Shown: piece by piece, positions 1 through 11,689 of the stretch
How the letters are laid out: the number at the start of each line of letters is the position of its first letter
Numbering within the stretch: position 1 is the stretch's first letter
Assembly (NCBI RefSeq): GCF_009389715.1
Contig: NW_024067778.1
Location: 434,001 to 498,000 of the forward strand
Source of the DNA: Phoenix dactylifera
Lineage: Eukaryota > Streptophyta > Magnoliopsida > Arecales > Arecaceae
Direction of reading: 5' to 3'
DNA: 64,000 nt
Position numbers and translations under genes: made by a program
Notes under the pieces: generated by a model
What the model was told of the DNA's origin: nothing
The model's database searches: none
Seen by the model: only the letters and a program-made list of their open reading frames with translations

Positions 1-678
1 TTTGTTGAAGGAGCTTCATATGTTACAAGAAGAACCAACGTTTTTTGTGGACAACAAATCAGCAATAGCATTAGCCAAGAATCCGGTGTTTCATGAGCGT
101 AGCAAGCATATCGATACAAAGTATCATTTTATTAGAGAATGTATGGCTAAGAAGTAAGTAAAGCTCAAGTACATGAAGTCTCAAGATCAAATTGCCGATA
201 TTTTCACTAAGCCCCTCAAAAGTGAAACTTTTTGCAAGTTAAAAAGTTTGCTTGGAGTTGCAAAACCAAGTTTAGGGGGGGGGGGTGTTGGTTATTAAAC
301 TTGTTTTTTAATATTAGTAACTTATGGCTTGATTTTCTATAATTGCATATTAGTATGGTGAGGAGTTACATGTCTTTTGAATTTTTAGGTATGTCAGAGT
401 TACATGTCTTTTGGGTTTTTAGTCATATGAAAGTTACATGGAGTTATAAGGAATTTATTTAGAGGAAGTTATTTAAGATTTATTTGGGGTTATGAATGGT
501 GTAATGACCAATTCAATTAGGAAGGTTAAAAGACCATATAATGATGCCTATAAATATCCATGTATTCTAGTTGTTTTTTGAATTAAGTGGAATATAAGTT
601 ATTTATGTGTGCCTAAAATCCTCTCCACTTTTCTTTCATAGAATAATTTGTGAGTGTGAATCCTATTGATTTCCAACA
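1..678 (+). mobile_element. Ty1/copia LTR retrotransposon, 3' end only
   Basis: The first ~270 bases read as the end of a copia polyprotein: the RNase H tail with the motif [21 protein letters not shown] followed by a 'QIADIFTKPL' type ending, both typical of plant Ty1/copia. A G-rich polypurine tract (about 274-285) follows. The 3' LTR then starts at 286 with TGTTGG and ends at 678 with CCAACA (393 bp); a TATA-like CTATAAATA lies at about 549. The rest of the element is outside the window to the left. It is treated as a fossil; from this tail alone the state of the whole copy cannot be judged. Confidence 0.85.
286..678 (+). repeat. 3' LTR of the copia element
   Basis: Bounded by TGTTGG and CCAACA, directly after the polypurine tract. 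The 5' LTR is not in the window, so age and target duplication cannot be estimated. Confidence 0.75.
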
Positions 679-1320
679 CAATTGACATCGCCAACTACCT
701 CACACTGCCACGCACAGCTGGCCAGTTGCTAGTTACCAAATTGGATGGGAACTATGGACCTAGGAACCTCCAAAGAATCTCACGACCGTCGCCAGTTGTA
801 ATCGCCGGGCTTTGGTTCTTTGGAAACTGAGACCCCAACTTCTCAAAAACCATGTGGGACTAGTTCCAAAGTAGTAGAGGCATGCAACGATTTCTATGGC
901 ACCTCCAAGGAATTTCATGGCCATCACCAGTTGCAATCGTCGGGCTTCAGTCCGAAACCCTAGCTACTTGAAGACGATGAAGTCACGAAGAGCGGGAGAG
1001 TCGAAGAGAAAAGAGGGGTACTCGGGTGGAGATGGCTGAGTCGAGGGAAAAGTGGAAGGAAGGAAAGATTATTAAAATTTGGGTGACGGATTTGGGTTAG
1101 CATCTGCCATCCAAGTTCGATAAAATTGTTAATACGGATATCCAAATCCGAATTCAGGAGAAGTAGGTTAATCCGACTCAGTATCCGCATCCGGGATATT
1201 TTATAGTTGACTATCCGATTCAATTGGATAAAAAAAAATAGTAGATCTAAAACATAAACAGAGACGAATGTGATGGAATAAAATTCAACCCACTTTCACC
1301 CCTAATTCAGCAAGCTGAAC
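679..1320. other. Non-coding stretch with a diverged direct repeat and a TAGGG-ended repeat
   Basis: No convincing gene. Two diverged copies of a ~55-base block (about 766-820 and 898-952, sharing 'CCAGTTG.AATCG.CGGGCTT') lie 132 bases apart. From about 1105 to 1305 there is a stretch rich in GGATAT/ATCCG motifs that ends in ACCCACTTTCACCCCTA. The same ending recurs near 4212 and 54117. Confidence 0.5.
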
Positions 1321-1522
1321 TACAGGCTGAAGAGCCGATCTTTACAGCTCTCAGCACAAATAGCTCACCCGGGTGCCTTTCAAAATTAAAAAAAAAAGGG
1401 TTTCAAAATAAAGAAGACCAAAATGCATTATAATATTTTTTTAAAAAAAAATTAAAAACAAGAGGATTAAACAAACAAAAATGAAATATTATTTGCATGT
1501 AAGACTGTAAATAAAAGGAGCA

Positions 1523-1593
1523 GCTCCCGGCGAGGATCGAACTCGCGACCTTTCGCTTACGAAGCGAACGCACTACCACTATGCTACGGAAGC
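1523..1593 (-). tRNA. tRNA-Thr (anticodon CGT)
   Basis: The minus strand folds into a full cloverleaf of 71 nt without CCA. The acceptor stem pairs GCTTCCG with CGGGAGC (one G-T pair). The D arm holds GCATAGTGGTAGTGC. The anticodon stem pairs TTCGC with GCGAA around the loop TTCGTAA, giving anticodon CGT (reads ACG, threonine). The T arm pairs GCGAG with CTCGC around TTCGATC. The internal Pol III A and B boxes are therefore intact. A run of four T on the minus strand about 6 bases past the 3' end (plus 1513-1516) can serve as Pol III terminator. No intron is seen. Confidence 0.93.
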
Positions 1594-1683
1594 ACACGCG
1601 GCGTTTTTGTCAAAAACCCATTCCAATTGTTGGTATCACCGGCGTCCGAGCGGAGAACGGGAACCCGCGCCTCCCCTTCCACA

Positions 1684-2035
1684 ATGGAGTCCCCGCCGGA
1701 GCCTCCTCCATGGCTTACGACCTCATTCAACTTATTCTCGCTATCTCCACCTGGTAATTTTCTCTCTCCTATTTTCTTCATCTACAGCTTTTTTTTGGAA
1801 AAAATAGAAATAATCTCTTTAATGCATTTAGTTTGATGTTAGTTGTGGTTCAGTGATTTCAAAAGGTTTTTCTAAGCGGTGAACTTCATGAGAAAACTGG
1901 CTTTTAGCTTGTTCTATAATATGTGGTTTATGGTGTCAGAGATGGACAGATGAAGTTACTCGGGAAGGACAAACACCCAAGCACAGCTTCAGTCGCAGGA
2001 GGCTGTCCCCAGCAAGCTCTTGCAGGTCCTTCCAC
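1684..2035 (+). other. Possible short exon pair of an unrecognised gene
   Basis: A plus-strand ATG at 1684 opens 'MESPPEPPPWLTTSFNLF' and runs to a good GT donor at about 1754. A second open block lies at about 1945-2025 before another GT. GC content is higher than in the flanks. I do not recognise the product and cannot fix the acceptor site. It could equally be the decayed start of a host gene or chance. No further exons are convincing downstream; a 70-residue lysine/arginine-rich frame at 2510-2719 is unassigned. Confidence 0.2.
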
Positions 2036-2039
2036 CTCC

Positions 2040-3889
2040 ATCTCGTTTCCTTGCTTTCTGTTAATTTCTTCAATGATTTTTAGTAATTTGCTGCTACTTT
2101 TGAGTTTTTTGTTGCCGATGAGTTCAAAATATAATTGAATTGGTCTAAGAAAAGTCAGCAAATTAAGAATTAAGCTTCAGTCTGCAGTCAAAGTCTAGGT
2201 ACTCGAATTAAAGCAGATCTGAATATTTTGAAATTTTAAGTAGCGTAACTCATTTTTGAAGAACAGAAAGATTTTATATATTCTTCTGGAGATGTACATG
2301 GATCGCCAAAGAAGTAGCGGTTCTGTTGTTGTGCAAATAATTATTTATTAATGCAAGCGTTTTATGCCCCATGGAAAGCTTCTCTCAATAGTTTCGTGCT
2401 TCTTTCTGTATCACCTTTCACTTATAACCACTGTCGCTAGATTCTGAGCTGTGGTTCGTCTTCGCTCGGTGTGCACTGACCAGTGAGAATCGAGGAGAGC
2501 TAAGGTCAGGTGAGACCTAGGAGATCACAAAAATTGGTTGCAGCTGAGGCCAACCTACAAAAAGCCTACTTGCTTGAAGGTTTTCGACGGAAGAGTAGAA
2601 TATTAGAGCAACAACGACAATCAGTGAAACCAATAAGAAGACAACTAGTGGAATGGAAACTGGAAATAATAATTAAAAAAACACACCAATTGAGATTTGA
2701 TAAAGTTAACGATAACATGTAAGCCTTCATTATAGATGGATCTATGCTAGTTGGAAGGCAAAAAGATTATCACTTGTCTGTTTAGGGTGTAAACCTAGCT
2801 TATCATCAACAACACTATTTGAAATGCTGTTACCAAGAATCTTTATCTGAGGACTGCTTGTTCCATTCCAATGTTTGGTTTAACTGCATATATAATGGAA
2901 AGAAATGAACTTTTTATTAGTTGTCCTGTAATTCCTTTCACTAGATAACGTATACTAAATATGGATTACATTAGTATACATATATAATGTTATTTAATAT
3001 TTATTACAACGCAATTACATTATTGTTAACAACTTCATCATTCCTAATAAAAATTCAGAATAAACAATTGCCAAATTCTCAATTTCTATCCAAATATTTT
3101 ATATATATAGGTCCAAAAAATAACATATATTCTAAAACTCATCAATTCAAGCATATTGAACATATTTATTTATATTAAAAAAAGATTCATCATCAGACTA
3201 ATGTATAAATATCTCGAACAGCACGTATCACAAACTAATCAAAATAATGACAATGTCCATGCAACATTCCAACAAAACAAGTTAAAGATCCCTACATTAG
3301 AATTACTGCATCTCAAATACAAGCATCTAGTAGCGCCCACATACAAGCTTCTGCTTCTCATCATCATGAATAGGAAAAAGGATACCAATTATTTCATGAT
3401 CAAAACTGAACACCCCGTACTGCTTGCTGTCTTTCAGACAGTTCCAACAACTCTTTGTTTATTTCCCATCTTTTCTTGGAAACTGCAGCATTTATCCCAA
3501 TTGCAATACTAAGTCCAGCAGTCACATATTTAATGTTGGACCCAATATTTAGCACAGGCTCTATAATATATATTCTCCCAGGGCATTGGTGCTTTTTCTT
3601 TTCTTCATTTTACCAGACCCTCCCTCGGCTTGGCATAGCAGTTGATGTTTAAGTGGCAGGAAAGATAACTTCAACATCATAGTCCAAAAAATTCATCTAA
3701 AATCTCGTTTAAGTTGTCATTACTCCCTTCCACATTCTTCATCATCTTTTCTGAAAATTATATTAATCTCTTCATTGCAAGGATGGCTTGTTCCTAAATT
3801 GAGCTACATCCTTATGACACTGCAAAACATAAAGAAGAAAATAATATTAAAATAGCTAGACAACCAGTTTTTTGCTTGTAACTGGTGCA
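2040..3889. other. AT-rich unassigned intergenic DNA
   Basis: Contains only short frames without family signatures. 2900-3200 is very AT-rich. I see no gene, RNA or clear element boundary here, though part of it may be the tail of the decayed Harbinger copy that follows. Confidence 0.4.
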
Positions 3890-5400
3890 TCCTAGACAAA
3901 CTTGTCAATGGTCACATATTTCTTGATGTTGTCCCAACCAAACTTACTTATACTTCCATGTTACATATCATGCACAATGATGAGGTCCTTTTTAAGTCTT
4001 GATTCAATATGTAGCCTTCCTAGATCCGAATCCAGAAAATTTGGTGTATCCGCATCCGTATCCATATCCGGAAGATTTTTGAATTAACTATCTATATCCG
4101 TATCTATATCCGTATCTAGATCCAACCAGACTAAAAAAATAGTAACCAAATTTGACCCAAATCGAATGTAAAAATAGTTACGGTCAGATATAATCAGACC
4201 CACTTTCAGCCCTATTTAGCTTAGATTTATTTTGTTAAAGAAGACATTCCTAACAATCAAAAAATATTTTAAATAATAACAAAAATTAAGAAATAACAAT
4301 ATCAGATCATCATCATCATCATCATCATCTTTGCCATGATAACACAAGGCACATCCAATACTAGGTAGACATCAGTAAAACCGCAATTACCATACATGCA
4401 TGAAATGCAATTATTAATGAACCAAGTTGAGAACTATAATAAAAATATAAAAGGAAATGCCATGAAAGGAAATTGTACATGTGATTCCATAAAAAAATTT
4501 ATTAGCACAGACAATTGTTCTTAGTTGTTATACGAATATTTTCAGAGATCTCAAATTAAAATAAATGCAAATAGCTTATCTTAAAAGCCATACAACTTTA
4601 TCTAGATTGTCTGCTTTCTTTCCAATTATCAAACATTATAAGTGCCAAATCATCTATCTATGCACTCCATTGATCCGATGGCTTGACAACTGTAATTGGA
4701 TCGATCACCATCAATTTTGTTGGATATTTGATTTTGCACCTTCACCTCTTCCTCCAATGGATCTTTGTTCATCTCCATTCTTGCAAAGTTATGGAGAAGA
4801 CATCATGCCATGCTGATTCGATTTTGTATCTGGATTGGGTAGAAACAAGGACTCGTTAGAATTGCCCAGCATGGCTTAAGCAGGCCAAACATCTCTCTTT
4901 CACGTTTCTAGCTACCGAATGCTTCAGTATGAAAAATCCAGCGCATTTGGTTGGTATCCTTCCCTCAATAAACTTAAATGATACTGTTGCCCTCTAAATG
5001 GTACAAGGAATCCCTCTCCATCCATGTATGTAGCATAAGATAGCAGTAAACTAAGATCAAAAATAATTTTGAGTCAGATAAAATTAAATAGTAGAACAGA
5101 AGATCCAACTCAAATTTCATGCATTAAAGACATTGTTCGCAGTCAGATCTTATCTTATGACCCTTAACTCATTTCTCCTACTTATAGTTTGCCAAAGCGC
5201 TCTGCTATCAGTAGCTGACCCCTCCCAACCTAGTAGAACATAGATGAATTGCATATCTTGCAAGAAAACTCCTAAGATGTTGGTAGCAATTTCAGTTTTC
5301 AATGTTTTTACTTAGGCTTGTCTTCTTTCGGCACCTTTAGCTTGATGTATTCTAACATAAATAAGAATTTGGCCACCTTTTTCATGTATTTAATTAATAC
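3890..5400 (-). mobile_element. Decayed PIF/Harbinger-like transposon (minus strand)
   Basis: Two blocks in the same order as in the intact element at 26.4-31.7 kb. Minus-strand 4020-3890 reads 'HIESRLKK' then 'FGWDNIKKYVTIDKF', the signature of the Myb/SANT-like partner protein (compare 'YIESRVKLLKKQYN...FGWDDINKCV' at 28.3-28.5 kb). Minus-strand 5360-4850 keeps traces of the DDE nuclease: '[21 protein letters not shown]' and, nearer 4900, the region matching 29.2-29.4 kb. Frames are broken by stops and shifts throughout and the ends are not identifiable. A run of ATC trinucleotides (about 4307-4328) lies inside. Confidence 0.65.
4000..4220. repeat. TAGGG-ended repeat with degenerate GGATATGGATA motif
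   Basis: Carries 'ATCCGTATC' type repeats at about 4020-4130 and ends in ACCCACTTTCAGCCCTA near 4215. It shares this layout with 1105-1305 and 53980-54117. The termini resemble hAT-type ends (TAGGG on the complementary strand), but the other end and a target duplication were not found. Confidence 0.4.
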
Positions 5401-5699
5401 AAAGTAGTATTGTACCTCAAATCATTTCCACCTTTCATCCATGGAGTGTGCAACAATTGGCTGAGGTAACTTGAGTAACTATCCTTGTATTCTTATGATG
5501 GCATGCTAATTAAACATTATTAAAATACATACTTACTAACTTCTCTGATCTTTGAAATTGAAATTTGGTAATCATGTTCTTAACATGATGGGCAAGGATA
5601 TGCAAAAACATAACAACTTGTTTTTCTATGCTTATATTTACTATTAATTACCTAATGGTTCTAATCATGAAACATATTTGTTGTGGTAATAAATAATCG

Positions 5700-6271
5700 G
5701 AGTGATATGGCGCAAAAGGATTCATCCAAGTCCAAGTGCACAACCTATGTTGCTGTTTCAGTGCAATCTCAGCCTAGTCTCCTTGGTCGAGGTGGGGGTT
5801 AAGTCGAGCAGATCATAAGGGTTCATCTCCTGAGACGGCCTTTTTCCCAGCTCAGCTCGGCAATGTTGACCGTTGACCCACATGGAGAAAAATTCCCCCA
5901 CAGAAGAAGCAGCTTGGCTTCTAAGGATGTGCCTAGTCCCGTCACATGCCAGATTGATGCAGCATGACCCCAAGATTTTTATGGCACGTCAGTAGGCTGT
6001 TACGCTACAACTCCGAGTTTGTTGAGATGAAATTTCGAAAGATTTAAGATCTCAACTATAAATAGGTCCAAATGGCTCTCTGAAAAAGGTAACAAGAAAT
6101 TCACTTGGCTGGGAGAGATTTTGTCTCTCTATTTTTCCTATTCCTTCTTCTTCCTTCTTCATTCCCACCAAACCTTGACTAACTTAAGCATCGGAGGACC
6201 GGAACGAAGCTAATCTCGCGAGCTTTTCATCCTCTTTCTATTATTGTAGGTCCATGGAGGCAACCTACATC
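5700..6271 (+). mobile_element. LTR-like remnant (solo or truncated Ty3/gypsy LTR)
   Basis: Has a TATA box CTATAAATAGG at 6056-6066 and, about 125 bases on, 'CTTAAGCATCGGAGGACCGG', closely matching 'CTTAAGCTTCGGAGGGCCGG' in the LTR of the neighbouring Tat element (about 7210). No internal coding region follows, because the Tat element at 6277 begins right after it. The limits are uncertain. It is a fossil, older than the Tat element beside it. Confidence 0.45.
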
Positions 6272-6276
6272 AATGT

Positions 6277-7369
6277 TGTTGGGGAAAAAACCCAAATTCA
6301 GTCAGTTTAGAGGCGCTCGGCTGGAGAGCGCCGACCAGGAAGGTGCTCGACTGGAGAGCGCCGACCAGAAAGGCGCTCGACTGGAGAGCGCCGACCAGGA
6401 AGGCGCTCGACCAGAGAGCGCCAACCAGAGAGGCGCTCGACCAGGAAGGCGCTCGACCAGAGAGCGCCGACCAGGAAGGCGCTCGACCAGAGAGCGCCGA
6501 CCAGAGAGGCGCTCGGCTGGAGAGCGCCGATCCAGAAGGCGCCGACCAGAAAGGCGCTCGACTGGAAAGCGCCGACCAGAAGCAACCCCGCCACAGTACA
6601 CTCCGCTAGGTGACCTGCTCGGCACGGCACCTGTACCAGGCCCGTGCCTTAGCCGAATACCCAATCTCCGCCTAATCCTCCAAAAGATCTGACAACTAAG
6701 TACATGACTCCACTACAATCTGTCACCATCCCTAAGTCATCAAGGCACAAGATCTCCGCAGGAACTCAGCACGACCTGTCATTAATGCATAAGACCCCCT
6801 CAGGCCTCCGATGCACTGAGTCATTAAATGAACACGGCTCAAGACGATCTCCGGATCACTGAACCATCAAAGCATATGGCTCACCCTGACCACCGGTTCA
6901 CTCAGCAATTAATGCACTTACCGTCTACGAACCCAAAGCCCACCACGGCCGGCCGGTTCAACCACCCCAGCAGGTCCGATCAATCGTGACGGCTCCCTGA
7001 CTCCGGTCTGATCCGGCCTCATTCTCCACAACGCCATTAATGAGCGTGATCGTGCCCAATTATTACAAAAGAAGACAAATTCCTCTGCCACCTTCCAGGT
7101 AACACAATATCTCTCTATAAGAGGGAACTTGGGGGAGACCACCACGACAGGACCAAAAACAAGGGGATTCTCCTCCTGGACTCCCCCCACATATTAGCCC
7201 CCTCTGACTTAAGCTTCGGAGGGCCGGCGCAGGAAAATCCGGCCACCGGCTTTCTTGCAGGACTTTCCAGGAGGACGCCACCAGTCGACGTACTGCCATC
7301 CACCGCCCCGGCAGCGGAGCTCCTCCCCTCTTGGTTCGCGGCAGCCCCCGGGTCCAATTTCCAGCAACA
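6277..7369 (+). repeat. 5' LTR of the Tat element (1093 bp)
   Basis: Begins TGTTGG and ends CAACA. The first ~300 bases hold about ten units (two of them short) of a ~30-bp palindromic repeat, GGCGCTC-N7-GAGCGCC. A TATA-like CTATAAGAG lies near 7115. It is 78 bp longer than the 3' LTR because of extra repeat units. Confidence 0.92.
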
Positions 7370-7400
7370 GTTGGCGCTAGAGGAAGGGCCCGAGTTGCTG
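7370..7400 (+). other. Candidate primer binding site of the Tat element
   Basis: The sequence TTGGCGCTAGAGG starts one base after the 5' LTR. TGGCGC just inside the LTR is usual for Tat-lineage primer sites. The tRNA used was not determined. Confidence 0.5.
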
Positions 7401-9000
7401 CCATGAAACTAAGAAGTAAAGGGGCTTCCAATGCCTCTCGACGTCCTCCACCTAGTCCTGGACACTCTGTCCAGAACTCGCCACCTCCGGCCGAGTCAAC
7501 TCCTCAAGTTCGGCCGGAGCAGTTTGATGCCCTGGTGCAACAGGTGCAGGCCTTGGCTACTGCTGTCCAAAGCTTGCAACCTAGGGGCGTCCCGACGGTA
7601 CTACTCCCTCCGGCCCCAGTTCAACCGGAGCCTCCTACAAGTGGACTTTCTCTTCGAGGTCAGGACTCTCAAGTCCATGCCTCCCTCTGGAGAGAACACC
7701 TAGCTAGAGGCCCTGGTGGCTGGCCACAACCCTCAGAGGCCGAGTCAGTTCCAGGACAACTTGCACCAGAATGGGCCGCTGCAACGATCCCCCAGAATGA
7801 TGAACTCGACAAGAAGGTCGAGGAGTTGGAGCGCCAGATCCAGGCACTCCACGGAAGGAAACTGGGACGTAATGGTGACTTTGAGTTCACCATGAAGTCC
7901 CCCTTCTCCCAGCAGATTGATGACGAACCAGTCCCGCTGCGGTTCAGGATGCCCCAGGTGGAGCCCTACAACGGCAGGGTCGACCCCCTTGACCACCTGA
8001 AAAGTTATCGGGTTTTAATGGCCTTACAAGGAGCCTCAGAGGCCATGATGTGCAAAGCTTTCCTGCAACGCTCCGAGGACCGGCCCGGCTTTGGTTCACC
8101 GGGCTGAAGCCGAGTACTGTTTCCTCCTTTGAGCAGCTCGGCAGGCAGTTTGCCAGTAATTTTGCCGTTAGCCAGCCCCAGCGGCGGGCGTCGGACTCCC
8201 TCCTTGATATCAAACAAAAGGAGGGAGAGTCCTTCAGGGAGTACTTGGATCGGTTTACCGCCGCAACGTGGGAAGTCCGGGAGCTCGACCAGTCGATCGC
8301 CATGTCAGCGCTAAAGACTGGAGCCCGGTCTTACAGGTTCCTCTTCTCTATCGAGAAGAATTTTCCTGCGGATCTCACTGAAATGCTCGTCCGGGCGCGG
8401 AAGTATGCCAAGGCTGAGGAAGCCGTGGCTACTAGGCGGAGCGGGGCCGAGCAGACCCCCAAGAGAACAAAAAAGACGCCGCGAGGAGCGTGGCCAGCCC
8501 AGAAGCCCGTCCCCGCGCCGAGCCAAAAATCCGCCCCGCCAAAAGAGTCCACCCCGACTACGGGGACCGCCTCAGCCGAGGCCATCATTCCGCCCGAGGT
8601 TTCCACCCCGGGCCCATGCACCCGAAGGGAGGTACGAAAACTATACTCCCCTCACCGCTTCCTCGGGCCGAAATCCTTATGGAGATTGAGGGTCAAGATT
8701 ACATTCGACTCCCACCTCCGAAATGAGATTTCGGAGCTCGGCGCGATCCTCGGAAGTACTGCCGTTCCATCGGGAACACGGCCATGATACTGAGGACTGT
8801 TACCAGCTCCGGAACGAGATCGAAGCGCTCATCCGCCGAGGGATGCTCGATCGATTCGTGCGAAGCCGGCGTGAAGAAAAGAAGCCGGCCGAGGAAGCCG
8901 TGCAGCTTGAAGGTTCAAATGCAAACAGGCCCATCGCCGGCATCATCAACACCATCCGGGGCAAGGCCTCGGTTGGAGAAACCTCAGGGGAAGGAACCTT
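7400..9000 (+). mobile_element. gag region of the Tat element
   Basis: Contains the capsid-type block 'MPQVEPYNGRVDPLDHLKSY' with 'MALQGASEAMMCKAF' (about 7950-8070) and a following 'PARLWFTGLKPSTVSSFEQL' block, characteristic of plant Tat/Retand gag. Near 8770-8860 a Cys/His motif, HREHGHDTEDCYQLRNEIE, stands where these elements have their nucleocapsid-like signature. The region between is rich in Pro, Arg and Lys. It forms the virus-like particle and binds RNA in the family. In this copy it is broken. Confidence 0.85.
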
Positions 9001-11510
9001 CTCGAAGCGCCTACGCGCCTTGGAAGCCATCTCCTTCTTAGATGATGATCTGGAGGGAGTCGAAACTCCCCACGATGATGCCGTTGTCATCTCTATGATT
9101 ATAAATAGATTTAATGTAAAACGCATCTTAATCGATAATGGAAGCTCGGCGAATGTTTTGTATTTCAATGGCCTACTGTAAAATGGGGATGACAGAGGAG
9201 CAACTACGGAGGATGAATGCTCCATTGGTCGGATTTACTGGGGATTCAGTCCCAGTAGAGGGCGAGGTCGACCTCCTGGTCACGGTCGGGCTCGCCCCCT
9301 GCGAAAGTACCGTGAGGATGGACTTCCTTGTGATACGCCTGCCCTCGGCCTACAATGTCATCCTCGGAAGACCAGGTCTCAACGCCCTCCGAGCAGTGGT
9401 TTCGACTCGCCACTTGCTCGTGCGATTCCCCACCAGCCAAGGAGTTGGCGAAGTTCGTGGGGATCAGACGGTAACCAGACGATGCTACATGGCGACTCAT
9501 GAGGCGAAGCAACCAGCTAAGGTGCCTATCCCAACAACCGACCAGCCTTCAGCTAAAGCTCTGGAAGCACGAGTCAGCCCTCAGAAGGAGCGGGTAGAGC
9601 CTGGTGAGCTACTAATCCAAGTTCCTTTGCGTGAAATTTTTTCCGAGCTAACCGTGCAGGTCGGCTCTGGCCTCAATGAGTACGAAAGAGATCGCCTCGT
9701 CAACTTCTTGCGAGACAACATGGACGTCTTCGCGTGGTCGCCCGCGGATATGCCGGGGATAGATCCAGAGATCATGGTCCACTGGCTCCAAGTAAAGCCA
9801 ACCTGCAAGCCCGTGCGACAAAAGAAGCGAGGCGCCGCCCCCGAACGACAACGAGCAGCAGCCGAGAGGTTAATAAGCTCCTTGAGGCTGGCTTCATCCG
9901 GGAAATATCCTACCCGGAGTGGCTCGCCAATGTGGTCCTCGTTAAAAAAGCCAGCGGAAAATGGCGCATGTGCGTGGACTACACCGACTTGAATAAAGTC
10001 TGCCCAAAGGACAGCTTCCCACTCCCCAGCATCGACCAGCTCGTGGACTCCACCTTGGGGCACGAGCTATTGGCGTTCATGGACGCCTTTTCGAATACAA
10101 CCAGATCCGCATGGCGCCAGAGGACGAAGAAAAGATGGCCTTTATCACCGACGGGGGCACTTACTGCTACAAAGTAATGCCATTCGACTTAAAAAATGCC
10201 GGGGCAACTTATCAAAGACTGGTCAGCCGGATCTTCAAAGACCAAATAGGCCGAAACATGGAGGTCTATGTTGATGATATGCTGGTAAAAAGCAAGGCGG
10301 CGCAAGATTATGTGACCGACCTCGATGAAGCATTCTCCACACTCCGAAGGTACCAAATGAAGCTCAACCCAGCCAAATGTGCATTCGGAGTCACCTCCGG
10401 CAAATTCCTTGGTTTTATTATTACACAACGGGGAATCGAGGCCAATCCTGAGAAAATCCGAGCACTCCAAGAGATGATGCCTCCGAGGACAGTCAAGGAG
10501 GTACAACGGCTCACAGGCCGAGTTGCAGCTCTCGGGAGATTCATCTCCCGCTCGGCCGAGCACTGCTTCCATTCTTTGCGGCACTAAAAAAGCCAAAAAA
10601 TTTTCTATGGTCGGACGAGTGCCAACAATCTTTTGAAGAGCTCAAGCATCTTCTGGCCTCCCCTCCCCTGCTCACAAAGCCTCAACAAGGTGAACTTCTC
10701 TACCTGTATCTAGCTGTTTCCCCTGTAGCAGTAAGCTCGGTCCTGGTCCGAGAGGAGGGCAAGCTCCAAAAACCAGTGTATTACACCAGCCGGGTCTTGA
10801 GGAATGCTGAGACCCGATACAATAAGCTGGAGAAAACTGTTTATGCCTTGGTTATCTCAGCACAAAAACTCCGGCCTTATTTCCAAGCCCACACAATGGC
10901 CGTGCTGACCGACCAGCCAGTAAAGCAGATCCTGCAGAGATCGGACCGCGCAGGCCGGATTACTAAATGGGCCATCGAGCTCGGGAAATTTGACCTCGAG
11001 TACCGACCCAGACCGGCGATCAAAGCGCAAGCACTCGCCGACTTCATAGTCGAGTGCACTATACCGGACGAGGTCGAGCCCGAACCCGAGCCTACGCCAA
11101 CAAAACAGACCCGAGTTTGGCATGGACCTTACATGTCGATGGCTCTTCAAACTCGGAGGGTAGCGGAGCGGATCTCATCCTCACCAACCCGGAGGGGGTG
11201 GTCGCTGAGCAAGCCCTACGCCTCGAGTTTTCTGCTTCCAACAACATGGCGGAATACGAAGCACTCGTCGCCGGGCTCAAGCTAGCCAAAGAGCTAGGAG
11301 TAAAAGACCTGGAGGCCCTCAGTGATTCTCAGCTCGTCGTCAACCAAATCCTGGGTGACTTCGAAGCAAGAGACCCCACAATACAAAAGTATCTTCAGAA
11401 GGTACGAGATCTCGCCTCGTCCTTGGATTCTTTCCGCATTCAACATGTTGCCAGGTCAGAGAATCTCAGGGCCGACCAGCTGTCAAAGCTGGCGTCCTCT
11501 CGCATAAGCG
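9000..11510 (+). mobile_element. Protease, reverse transcriptase and two RNase H domains of the Tat element
   Basis: The aspartic protease is marked by 'LIDNGSSANVLYF' (about 9130-9170) and 'VILGRPGLNALRAV'. The reverse transcriptase shows 'KVCPKDSFPLPSIDQLVD' and the catalytic 'YVDDML' (about 10268-10285). A gypsy RNase H follows with 'YYTSRVLRNAETRYNKLEK'. Then comes a second, archaeal-type RNase H with 'LHVDGSSNSEGSGA', 'NNMAEYEALVAGL' and 'SDSQLVVNQI' (about 11120-11500). The double RNase H places the element in the Tat lineage. The region is broken in several places. Confidence 0.9.
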
Positions 11511-11689
11511 AGCTCCCTAAAACGACGGCACTGGAGTATCTTCAAAAACCCAGTACGGAGGAGCCCGAGCAGGCCCTCTGTGTCGAGCTCGAGCCAAGCT
11601 GGATGGACGAGATCATCAACTACCTGCAAGACGAAGTCCTCCCCAATGATGAACGAGAGGCTCGCAAATAAAGCGCTCCCGCCACCCGG

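Noticed and set aside
2510-2722. Small basic frame (Lys/Arg/Gln-rich)
   Set aside because: No recognisable family, no clear exon partners and no supporting promoter or poly-A signals; too weak to call a gene.
6310-6600. Regular ~30-bp repeats that could look like a CRISPR array
   Set aside because: There are no unique spacers; units are contiguous and palindromic, lie inside an LTR, and recur in the other LTR. Plant nuclear sequence.
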